A stretch of 11,432 nt of DNA from the NCBI GenBank assembly GCA_030831415.1, contig JAURLC010000075.1, forward strand, positions 1 through 11,432, written 5' to 3'. Origin of the DNA: Bacillota bacterium (GTDB lineage Bacteria > Bacillota_I > Bacilli_A > RFN20 > CAG-826). The notes beneath the pieces are model-generated. The model searched no databases and was not told where the DNA came from. It saw only the letters and a list, made by a program, of their open reading frames with translations. Shown in pieces: positions 5,877 through 11,432 of this stretch. The translations under genes were made by a program, and so were the position numbers. Positions within the stretch are counted from its first letter, which is position 1. Every line of letters begins with the position of its first letter.

Positions 5877-6683
5877 TTATGGTTGTTTAAACTTTAATCG
5901 ATCGATGAGTTTTAGGTCATATCGATCGACGATATCATATAAAATTTGCCAATTGTTTGCACCATATTGACTAGGTGCATGCGCATCAATACCGACAATG
6001 ACCTCAACATCATAGTGTTTAGCGATTTCCCAAAATGCTGGGTAAGGATACGGATAACGAACTTCACCCGCAATCGACATGATGCCACGACCATTAATCC
6101 CTCCTAAATTCAATTCTAAAGGAGTATGGGTATCTTTGGCTGCCTTACAAATCGTATGGGCGACCTGAATGGCATGGACATCCCACCCTCCGACATAACC
6201 GGTCATGTATAAATCAGGATGAGCAACATAGGAGAATAAACCTGTTTTTAAGGCCGCTACAATCCCATCAGCATATTCTTGAATAATGGCAGGCGATTTC
6301 CCCATCGCATAATAGACTGGAAATCGTCCGTTTTCATATCGAAAATGATGACCTAGGATTAAATATTCAAAACCGTGTTTAACAAACAAATCACGATAAT
6401 ACTCATCAAAATGAGGATAATATTCCGCTTCAAATCCTAGATGAATCGTAATGTCGTTTTGATATTTCTTTTTTAATGATAATACCGATTGTTTATAGTC
6501 TTCCAATTGTGAAAAGTCACCACGCATGCCAGGTTGAGACACACCAGGAAAGAAAATGTGATCGGAGAACCCTATCACCTTAAACTTAGCATCAATTGCA
6601 GCGATGACATAGTCTTCATCACTGCCGTAGGCATGACCACAACGGGTGGTATGGGAATGGTAACAACTATCGAGTTTTCTCAT
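5877..6683 (-). CDS. PHP-domain phosphoesterase, HisJ (histidinol-phosphatase) family
   Basis: A 268-residue metal-dependent phosphoesterase of the PHP superfamily. Predicted metal ligands are visible in order: HSHTTRCGH (H9, H11, H17), FSDH (D41, H42), GFEAEY (E85), LGHH (H112/H113), AHPD (H155) and GIDAH (D233, H235). The pattern and length match HisJ-type histidinol-phosphate phosphatases, but no other histidine-biosynthesis gene is nearby, so the real substrate may be another phosphate ester. The open frame extends up to 6776, but this would overlap truA by 110 nt and add 31 residues not seen in the family. The ATG at 6683 gives the expected MRKLDSCYHSH start and a 17-nt overlap with truA. 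Its ribosome binding site is weak, which suggests translational coupling. An ATG at 6710 is a second choice. Confidence 0.85.
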   Translation of the reverse strand: MRKLDSCYHSHTTRCGHAYGSDEDYVIAAIDAKFKVIGFSDHIFFPGVSQPGMRGDFSQLEDYKQSVLSLKKKYQNDITIHLGFEAEYYPHFDEYYRDLFVKHGFEYLILGHHFRYENGRFPVYYAMGKSPAIIQEYADGIVAALKTGLFSYVAHPDLYMTGYVGGWDVHAIQVAHTICKAAKDTHTPLELNLGGINGRGIMSIAGEVRYPYPYPAFWEIAKHYDVEVIVGIDAHAPSQYGANNWQILYDIVDRYDLKLIDRLKFKQP

Positions 6684-7410
6684 ATTGAATCCGTTGTAAG
6701 TATAACCCATGTGGGGGTGCCTTAAAAGAGACAGGTTGTCGAGTGGACATTGATTGTAAGGCTTTTTCAACATCACCTAGCGTCCACTTTCCTTCTTGAA
6801 CAGCAAGACATGTCCCCACAATCATTCTTACCATGTGTGTCATAAATCCACTTCCAGTAAGCGTGATAGATACAAGGCTATCCTCCATCGTTACCTTAAC
6901 GCGATACATCGTTCGAAAAAAAGATTGATCATCATCGGGTTTGACCGTGAAATTATGAAAACAATGATGACCGACAAATAATTTCATCGTTTTTTTAAGC
7001 AAGGGAAGATTGAGAGGAAGATAGTAATAATGCGCATACCGGGATAAAAAGGGATTCCGTTCTCCGCCATACACTTGATAACGATACGTTTTTTTGGAAT
7101 ACGAAAAACGCGATTCAAACGTCGGTTTTACACGGGTGAATTGACGTAAAACAAGTTGAGGATGAACGAGGCGATTAAACCCTTTTAAAATCGAGGATGC
7201 TTGTAACGATGTCGTTGCATCGAGGTGAAACACAAACGCTTCAGAATGAACGCCTGCATCCGTTCGACTTGCCCCATACACGGTAATCGGTTGATTGAGA
7301 ATCACCGAGAATACACGTTGAACTTCTTCTTGAATGGATTGCCCTTGTTGTTGGGTTTGCCATCCATGAAATCCCGTTCCATCAAATGCAAGGGTGCCTT
7401 TAAAGCGCAT
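6667..7410 (-). CDS. truA: tRNA pseudouridine(38-40) synthase TruA
   Basis: Converts uridines 38, 39 and 40 in tRNA anticodon arms to pseudouridine. The protein of 247 residues has the family's usual length. It begins MRFKGTLAFDGTGFHGWQ, has the catalytic motif GASRTDAGVHS with the nucleophile Asp51, and contains GFMTHMVRMIVGT in the C-terminal half. The frame is open 33 nt further upstream, but the ATG at 7410 fits the family start and has a GGAG site (7421-7418) 7 nt upstream. It overlaps the end of ecfT by 11 nt. An ecfA1-ecfA2-ecfT-truA order is common in Bacillota, where rplM-rpsI often follows directly; here four other genes lie between. Confidence 0.96.
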   Translation of the reverse strand: MRFKGTLAFDGTGFHGWQTQQQGQSIQEEVQRVFSVILNQPITVYGASRTDAGVHSEAFVFHLDATTSLQASSILKGFNRLVHPQLVLRQFTRVKPTFESRFSYSKKTYRYQVYGGERNPFLSRYAHYYYLPLNLPLLKKTMKLFVGHHCFHNFTVKPDDDQSFFRTMYRVKVTMEDSLVSITLTGSGFMTHMVRMIVGTCLAVQEGKWTLGDVEKALQSMSTRQPVSFKAPPHGLYLQRIQYEKTR

Positions 7411-8251
7411 GCCATAACTCCGAAATATCGACTTGAAGAACATTCAACGTAATCATGCCGATTAATACCACGACCATCAAAAGCAAAGCCCACGTATCAC
7501 GTGTTTTCCACGTAAGTTGGCGATACCGTGTACGGGGCGCACTTGGATCATATCCTCGTGCTTCCATCGCATTGGCAAGCTCTTCACTTCGTTGAAAGGC
7601 AGAAATAAACAACGGTACGATTAAGGCAATAATCGCACGAAGCTTTTCACGAAGTTTGCCGTTGATAAAATCAACCCCTCGTGAGGCTTGCGCTTTCATA
7701 ATCCGCATCGTTTCTTCAAGGAGCGTTGGAATAAACCGTAAGGCAATCGCAATCGTCATTGCTACTTCATGCGTTGGAAAACGAACGATTTTAAACGGGG
7801 TTAAGTACCACTCAATCGCGTAGGTCAAGTCTAAGGGTCGCGTTGTTCCCGTCAGCATTAACGTCAGTCCAAGCATGAGAATTAAACGAAAAACAATGTA
7901 AAACGTTTGTAGTAAGGCACTGACATAAATTCGAATGGGACCTACCATAAAGAACGTCGTAATTTCAGAGGTGTTGGGAACAAGTAAGTTAATGATCAGT
8001 AAAAACACCATCATTACCCATAAGGCTTTGAGTTGTTTAAACATCGATGAAAGACGAATGTGCGCGATATGCATCAGACTTACGATAAATAAAAATAAAA
8101 CAGCATACATCGTCAAGTTCATCCAAACCGAAGAGAAACGCAAAAAAATCGACGTCATCAGTGCAATCATCGCAAATAATTTCACGCGTGGATCAAGTCG
8201 GTGAATAAAAGAGTTAAACGGAATGTAACGACCAATGGCTAAACTGGCCAT
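7400..8251 (-). CDS. ecfT: Energy-coupling factor transporter transmembrane protein EcfT
   Basis: The T component of a group II ECF importer: an integral membrane scaffold that links the two ATPases to a substrate-binding S component for vitamins or metal ions. The 283-residue protein starts with the typical ASLAIGRYIPFNSFIHRLDP segment, followed by several transmembrane helices. It carries both cytoplasmic coupling motifs, AQASRGVDF and AMEARGYDP (the Ala/Ser-Arg-Gly motifs that contact the ATPases), and ends with one more hydrophobic helix. The start has an AAAGGAG site (8266-8260) with 8 nt spacing, inside the end of ecfA2; the overlap is 13 nt. No S component is present in this window, so the module is probably shared among several S proteins encoded elsewhere. 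Confidence 0.96.
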   Translation of the reverse strand: MASLAIGRYIPFNSFIHRLDPRVKLFAMIALMTSIFLRFSSVWMNLTMYAVLFLFIVSLMHIAHIRLSSMFKQLKALWVMMVFLLIINLLVPNTSEITTFFMVGPIRIYVSALLQTFYIVFRLILMLGLTLMLTGTTRPLDLTYAIEWYLTPFKIVRFPTHEVAMTIAIALRFIPTLLEETMRIMKAQASRGVDFINGKLREKLRAIIALIVPLFISAFQRSEELANAMEARGYDPSAPRTRYRQLTWKTRDTWALLLMVVVLIGMITLNVLQVDISELWHAL

Positions 8252-9087
8252 CGTTGAATCTCCTTTAGATATGTGATGAGTTGCATTAGATTTTTGATTT
8301 GGTCAAAAGGAAGATCAATCCCTTTGGCTTGTACGAGCAAAAGCAGTTGCAAAAAAGGAGGATGCATAACGGGATACCCTTCGATGGGAGTTAAAAAGAA
8401 ATCCAAAGTCGTCGTCTTCTTTAACACATGACCTTCTTGCATGACAACGACATGATCGGTGTACTCATACACTAACTCCATGTCGTGCGTCACAAGAACA
8501 ATCGTCATACCTTGCTGAAATAAAGAAACAAAAAGCGACATCATCGCCTTTGCCCCTTGAGGATCCAACCCTGCTGTCGGTTCATCTAAAATTAAGACTT
8601 TGGGTTGCATCGCTAAAATACCAGCAATCGCAACACGACGTCGTTCCCCTCCCGATAATTCAAAAGGAGAACGCGAATAAAAGGATTCATCGAGCCCCAC
8701 TAAGTGTAATGCTTCATGCGCTCGTTTTTTAGCTTCTTCAGGTTTCATGCCAAAGTTTAAAGGGCCAAACATGACATCTTGTTCCACAGTTTCTTCAAAC
8801 AATTGGTACTCTGGAAATTGGAAGACTAATCCAGCATATTGACGGAGGGATTTAATGTTTTTAGGTTGTTTGTTGGCTTCGATGCTCACACCATTGACCG
8901 TTAACTGTCCTTGTGTGGGTAACAGTAAGGCATTTAAATGTTGAATGAGGGTCGATTTACCACTACCCGTATGACCCACTAATGCGGTAAAGGTGCCTTC
9001 TTCGATCGTTAAGGTAACATCTTTAAGTGCCTCAAATTGATAAGGGGTCTTTTTCGAATACGTATGGTAGACATGATCGAGTTTCAT
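8239..9087 (-). CDS. ecfA2: Energy-coupling factor transporter ATPase EcfA2
   Basis: Second ATPase of the ECF importer; pairs with EcfA1 to power uptake through EcfT. The 282-residue protein shows Walker A GHTGSGKST (residues 38-46), a Q-loop in VFQFPEYQLFEETVEQDV, ABC signature LSGGERRRVAIAG, Walker B with VLILDEPTAGLDP and the switch histidine in VTHDMELV. The FPEYQLFEETV form of the Q-loop region is characteristic of EcfA2. The frame stays open up to a TTG at 9105, but the ATG at 9087 overlaps the ecfA1 stop in a classic ATGA arrangement, has GGTGGA about 8 nt upstream, and gives the family start MKLDHVYHTYSKKTP. The long C-terminal region after the H-loop is typical of ECF ATPases. Confidence 0.96.
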   Translation of the reverse strand: MKLDHVYHTYSKKTPYQFEALKDVTLTIEEGTFTALVGHTGSGKSTLIQHLNALLLPTQGQLTVNGVSIEANKQPKNIKSLRQYAGLVFQFPEYQLFEETVEQDVMFGPLNFGMKPEEAKKRAHEALHLVGLDESFYSRSPFELSGGERRRVAIAGILAMQPKVLILDEPTAGLDPQGAKAMMSLFVSLFQQGMTIVLVTHDMELVYEYTDHVVVMQEGHVLKKTTTLDFFLTPIEGYPVMHPPFLQLLLLVQAKGIDLPFDQIKNLMQLITYLKEIQRWPV

Positions 9088-9881
9088 GGGAGTAAGTCCA
9101 CCCAATCTTGTAGTGAATGCATCAGAGATCTTTTTTCCTTAGGAACGGTCATGCGAAGTTGCGATAAAAAAGGAACATCCAATGACATATTCTTTAACGT
9201 TTCGACGTGAAGAAAAACGTCCTTAGGGGTTCCTTGTAATACAAGTTTTCCTTGGTTTAAGACTAAAACTTCATCGGCGAGAGATGCCTCTTCTAAATCA
9301 TGGGTAATAAGTAAAATCGTTAAGGATGGATATTGTTGACGTAACGTTAAAAGCGTTTGATGAATTTCTGCTTTTCCTTCAGGATCAAGCATCGCGGTTG
9401 CTTCATCGAAAATCATAATGTCAGGATGCATGGCAAGAATGCCCGCAATCGCGACGCGTTGTTTTTGACCGCCAGATAAATTCGACGGTTCTTGATGTAA
9501 AAACCCGTGCATTCCCACTTGCTTGGTAACCCGATCAATTTCTTGTTGCATCTCTTGATGGGGAACTCGGCGGTTTTCTAAACCAAATGCGACATCATCA
9601 GCGACCGTTGCTCCGATGAATTGATTATCAGGGTTTTGAAAGACAATGCCTAATTTAGGACGAAGTTGGTGGATCGTATGAGGATTCAAGGGGATTCCAT
9701 CAATCTGAATCGTTCCTTCTTTGACTTCCATTAACCCCGCAAGTAATTTAGCTAACGTGGATTTTCCTGAACCATTATGACCAATAAGGGCGACAAACTG
9801 TCCTTTTTCAACGGTGAAATGAACATCGGTGAGGACTTTTTTTTCATCATAGGCAAACGATAGGTGTTCAACCTTAATCAT
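9084..9881 (-). CDS. ecfA1: Energy-coupling factor transporter ATPase EcfA1
   Basis: First ATPase of the ECF importer. The 265-residue protein carries Walker A GHNGSGKST (residues 34-42), the Q-loop in VFQNPDNQFIGATVADDVAF, which is characteristic of EcfA1, ABC signature LSGGQKQRVAIAG, Walker B with IMIFDEATAMLDPEG and the switch histidine in LITHDLEEA. The start is an ATG whose ATGA overlaps the stop of the small membrane gene. A GGAGG lies only 3 nt upstream, shorter than usual, so the overlap may help re-initiation. Genes for EcfA1, EcfA2 and EcfT are contiguous and in the canonical order. Confidence 0.97.
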   Translation of the reverse strand: MIKVEHLSFAYDEKKVLTDVHFTVEKGQFVALIGHNGSGKSTLAKLLAGLMEVKEGTIQIDGIPLNPHTIHQLRPKLGIVFQNPDNQFIGATVADDVAFGLENRRVPHQEMQQEIDRVTKQVGMHGFLHQEPSNLSGGQKQRVAIAGILAMHPDIMIFDEATAMLDPEGKAEIHQTLLTLRQQYPSLTILLITHDLEEASLADEVLVLNQGKLVLQGTPKDVFLHVETLKNMSLDVPFLSQLRMTVPKEKRSLMHSLQDWVDLLP

Positions 9882-10120
9882 TGGCCTCCGTATCGTTTAA
9901 GTTGTTGATATTCAACATAGGCAACAAAGCCTAAAAAGAGGATAAAGGATACACCTATGATCAGCCAAAAGATCCATGAATCCGTGCCTAGACCATCCTC
10001 AAAAAAAGCGGCAATCGTGGCCCATGCTGACACCATAAACATTAGATATACTAAGAACAAAATAAGGAAGCGTCTTCCACTACCTTGTATGAGTCCGAGT
10101 TTGTTTTTCTTTTTATTCAT
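9878..10120 (-). CDS. Small two-helix membrane protein of unknown function
   Basis: An 80-residue protein I do not recognise. After a basic N-terminus (MNKKKNKLGLIQGSGRR) come two hydrophobic helices, residues about 18-41 and 51-71, separated by a short acidic loop (FFEDGLGTDS), and a polar tail (EYQQLKRYGGQ). By the positive-inside rule both ends should face the cytoplasm. It lies between the dCMP deaminase and ecfA1, overlapping the former by 8 nt and the latter by 4 nt. The frame is open to a TTG at 10144, but the ATG at 10120 lies at the deaminase stop and gives a sensible basic start. No Shine-Dalgarno is near, so translation is probably coupled. Two helices and 80 residues are too small for an ECF S component. 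It could be an accessory subunit or simply a passenger. Confidence 0.75.
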   Translation of the reverse strand: MNKKKNKLGLIQGSGRRFLILFLVYLMFMVSAWATIAAFFEDGLGTDSWIFWLIIGVSFILFLGFVAYVEYQQLKRYGGQ

Positions 10121-10592
10121 AATGGATGATCGGTAATCTCCCAATATACGAGGTCATTTTGACTCCTGCTAAGGAAAGTAATCGACGAGAGGCTTGGGCT
10201 ACTAAGGTATCTTTATATTTATCCTCGGCGTACACCACTTCTTTAATCCCGGATTGAATAATGGCTTTGGCACATTCATTACACGGAAATAAGGTGACAT
10301 ATATTTTGGTATTTTGTAACGCGGATCCATCCTTAGCATTCAAGATGGCATTGAGTTCAGCATGAGCAACATAAAGGTATTTGGAATCGATACCATCTTT
10401 AATATCCCACGATACTTTGTCATCATCCACTCCCGAAGGCATGCCGTTATAGCCGATGGAAACAACTTTTTTTAAGGGATTGACAATACAGGCACCCACT
10501 TGGGTAGAAGGATCTTTACTGCGCATCGCTGAGTTGACTGCTATGCCCATAAAGTATTCATCCCAACTAATATAATCTGTTCGTTTTGACAT
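10113..10592 (-). CDS. comEB: Deoxycytidylate (dCMP) deaminase
   Basis: A zinc-dependent deaminase, 159 residues, converting dCMP to dUMP, the precursor for thymidylate synthase. Zinc and catalytic residues are clear: HAE (H77, E79) in VAHAELNAI and PCNEC (C104, C107) in LFPCNECAKAI. The N-terminal MRSKDPSTQVGACIV and GYNGMPSG segments, which help bind the nucleotide, match the dCMP deaminase/ComEB family. The frame continues to a TTG at 10598, but the ATG at 10592 has GAGG (10603-10600) 7 nt upstream and is preferred. First gene of the operon, with an extended -10 promoter just upstream. Cytidine/dCMP deaminases share these motifs, but the overall pattern points to dCMP. Confidence 0.95.
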   Translation of the reverse strand: MSKRTDYISWDEYFMGIAVNSAMRSKDPSTQVGACIVNPLKKVVSIGYNGMPSGVDDDKVSWDIKDGIDSKYLYVAHAELNAILNAKDGSALQNTKIYVTLFPCNECAKAIIQSGIKEVVYAEDKYKDTLVAQASRRLLSLAGVKMTSYIGRLPIIHYE

Positions 10593-10611
10593 ACTCAAAC
10601 CTCAAGTTTTT

Positions 10612-10640
10612 ATTATAGCAAAGACAAGGTAAACCCATAA
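10612..10640 (-). promoter_or_regulatory. Extended -10 promoter of the dCMP deaminase/ecf/truA operon
   Basis: On the minus strand TGCTATAAT (10620-10612) is a perfect extended -10 (TG-N-TATAAT). The -35 at 17 nt (TTATGG, 10640-10635) is poor, as is usual for extended -10 promoters. The expected start near 10605 leaves a leader of about 12 nt that still contains the GAGG site. Confidence 0.7.
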
Positions 10641-10708
10641 GGTTTCATCGTTAAAACAGTTACTTCTTAATACTTAATAACTTTTTAATAATTTTACGTT
10701 AAAATCTG

Positions 10709-10737
10709 TTGACTTGTATCAAATCTCATTTTATTAT
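10709..10737 (+). promoter_or_regulatory. Promoter of the secreted-protein gene
   Basis: TTGACT (10709-10714) and TATTAT (10732-10737) are 17 nt apart, each one base from the sigma-A consensus and identical in both boxes to the rplM promoter. Predicted start near 10744, giving a 59-nt leader before the ATG at 10803. It is divergent from the deaminase promoter about 90 bp away. Confidence 0.8.
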
Positions 10738-10752
10738 ACGGTTATATAGCAA

Positions 10753-10767
10753 ATGTAAGCGTTTTCT
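10753..10767 (+). promoter_or_regulatory. Catabolite-responsive element (cre), CcpA site
   Basis: ATGTAAGCGTTTTCT matches the Bacillus cre consensus WTGNAANCGNWNNCW at every defined position. It lies at about +10 to +24 from the predicted start, where bound CcpA normally represses by blocking polymerase. The match and placement are direct; regulation by CcpA is inferred. Confidence 0.65.
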
Positions 10768-10791
10768 CTAGACCTTTTAAGGCGATAGAGA
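10765..10791 (+). promoter_or_regulatory. Leader hairpin before the ribosome binding site of the secreted-protein gene
   Basis: TCTCTA (10765-10770) pairs with TAGAGA (10786-10791), and inside it CCT/AGG can pair as well. The stem ends at the first base of AGGAGG (10791-10796), so it may affect ribosome access or mRNA stability. It overlaps the last bases of the cre site. Modest stability, so the role is uncertain. Confidence 0.4.
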
Positions 10792-10802
10792 GGAGGATGT
10801 TT

Positions 10803-11432
10803 ATGAAATTAAAACTTTTCTTGTCAATTTTATTTACCACAATCATTGGTTTAAGTGTTTTTAACTTTTCTTTTACATCATTTACTCAAAACACTAATCT
10901 TTTAAATGTATATTCAATTGCAGATAGTTCTTTAGTGAGAATTTTCGTCGTTAGACCGAGTTGGTGGTCATCGGCTGGAGCAATACAATATTTAAGGACC
11001 GCAGATAGTGTTGATGACCTTAATAATGAAGGATCCTCCATTCAATCTTTTTCAGTTACAGGCTACACATCTGACACCTACTATAACAATTCAACAAGTG
11101 GTGAAGGGACTTTCAATGATTATGCAGCAGATGGAATAATTTACTATGACATACCAAAATCTGCTTTTTTTGATGGCACTGATTATAAGTTTTTCGATTT
11201 AATTAGAGAAAATCCCGAAGATGACACTGACATTTGGAATGATACTGGGAATCATCAATTTTCTCTTGGGATGAATCATCGTATTCTAAGAATTTTTGGA
11301 AATGGTGGTGGATTAGTTACTTCAATTTCTGGACTTTCAGCTGAATCAAGAAATATTTCCAATGACAGCCTTGCGGTTGTTTTGTCGGGCTATCTCTCGT
11401 GTGAATCATCCAATATTAACGGTTATCTAGCA
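10803..11432 (+). CDS. Secreted protein with possible carbohydrate-binding-like module (N-terminal part)
   Basis: An open frame of 210 codons without a stop, cut by the right window edge. The ATG has AGGAGG (10791-10796) 6 nt upstream. Residues 1-25 form a signal peptide (MKLKLF, then a hydrophobic core), without a lipobox cysteine, so the protein is likely exported. Residues about 43-165 (VRIFVVRPSWWSSAGAIQYL, later IIYYDIPKSAFFDG, YKFFDLIRENP, DIWNDTGN) resemble the strand and aromatic pattern of starch-binding-like beta-sandwich modules, an inference from pattern only. A second segment with SCESSNINGYLA begins near residue 190. Arginine is nearly always AGA or AGG (6 of 7), unlike the minus-strand genes, and the region is more AT-rich, which suggests a different origin or selection. 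A perfect cre match in the leader supports a role in carbohydrate use. Confidence 0.8.
   Translation, partial: MKLKLFLSILFTTIIGLSVFNFSFTSFTQNTNLLNVYSIADSSLVRIFVVRPSWWSSAGAIQYLRTADSVDDLNNEGSSIQSFSVTGYTSDTYYNNSTSGEGTFNDYAADGIIYYDIPKSAFFDGTDYKFFDLIRENPEDDTDIWNDTGNHQFSLGMNHRILRIFGNGGGLVTSISGLSAESRNISNDSLAVVLSGYLSCESSNINGYLA

Noticed and set aside
6684..6776. Longer N-terminus of the PHP protein
   Set aside because: It would overlap truA by 110 nt, and the extra 31 residues do not resemble the family start; the ATG at 6683 places the HxH motif at residues 9-11.
7935..8204. 89-codon plus-strand open frame opposite ecfT
   Set aside because: Antisense shadow of a well-conserved ecfT frame with no supporting promoter or ribosome binding site.
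9088..9105. TTG start for EcfA2 at 9105
   Set aside because: The ATG at 9087 gives the classic ATGA overlap with ecfA1 and the expected EcfA2 N-terminus.
10593..10598. TTG start for the dCMP deaminase at 10598
   Set aside because: It falls too close to the GAGG site; the ATG two codons downstream has 7 nt spacing.
1..11432. CRISPR arrays, insertion sequences, phage genes or integrase sites
   Set aside because: No regularly spaced repeats, transposase or integrase frames or terminal inverted repeats were seen; tRNA genes are present but no attachment-site duplication was noticed.

Overview
The window looks like a chromosomal housekeeping region from a low-GC Gram-positive bacterium (Bacillota, or a walled or near-walled relative of the Mollicutes). 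The clues are AT-leaning codons, strong AGGAGG-type ribosome binding sites, sigma-A-like promoters, CCA-encoding tRNA genes, a complete energy-coupling factor (ECF) transporter module, and a CcpA-type cre site. TGA ends several clear genes (MATE, small membrane gene, ecfA1) and tryptophan is TGG, so this is not the Mycoplasma/Spiroplasma code. I cannot name the species.

Layout, right to left, because nearly everything is on the minus strand. A divergent intergenic region (about 10593-10802) fires left into an eight-gene, tightly packed operon: dCMP deaminase, small two-helix membrane protein, ecfA1, ecfA2, ecfT, truA, PHP-family phosphoesterase, YebC-like translation factor. The first seven genes overlap one after another by 4-17 nt; only the last junction has a gap (13 nt). 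Next comes a two-gene unit, a large XRE-type regulator and a membrane-anchored protein of unknown function (5021-3038). Then rplM-rpsI has its own promoter and a structured leader that may be an L13-type autoregulatory leader. A tRNA-Ile gene follows with its own promoter, then a hairpin, then a MATE efflux pump. The left edge holds a tRNA-Val/tRNA-Thr/tRNA-Leu cluster driven by a promoter that overlaps the MATE stop codon. It runs straight into the start of a membrane-anchored, probably alpha/beta-hydrolase gene cut by the window edge.

The only plus-strand gene starts at 10803 and runs off the right edge. It encodes a secreted protein with a possible carbohydrate-binding-like beta module, has a near-consensus promoter, and has a perfect match to the cre consensus in its leader, suggesting carbon catabolite control. 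Its codon use (AGA for arginine) differs from its neighbours.

Functionally the window joins translation (L13, S9, TruA, YebC-like factor, four tRNAs), vitamin or metal uptake (EcfA1/A2/T, which need an S component encoded elsewhere), nucleotide metabolism (dCMP to dUMP) and two less-known parts: the XRE/membrane protein pair and the secreted protein. Several start codons were set downstream of the longest open frame, using ribosome binding sites, overlaps and family N-termini; these are noted in each entry.
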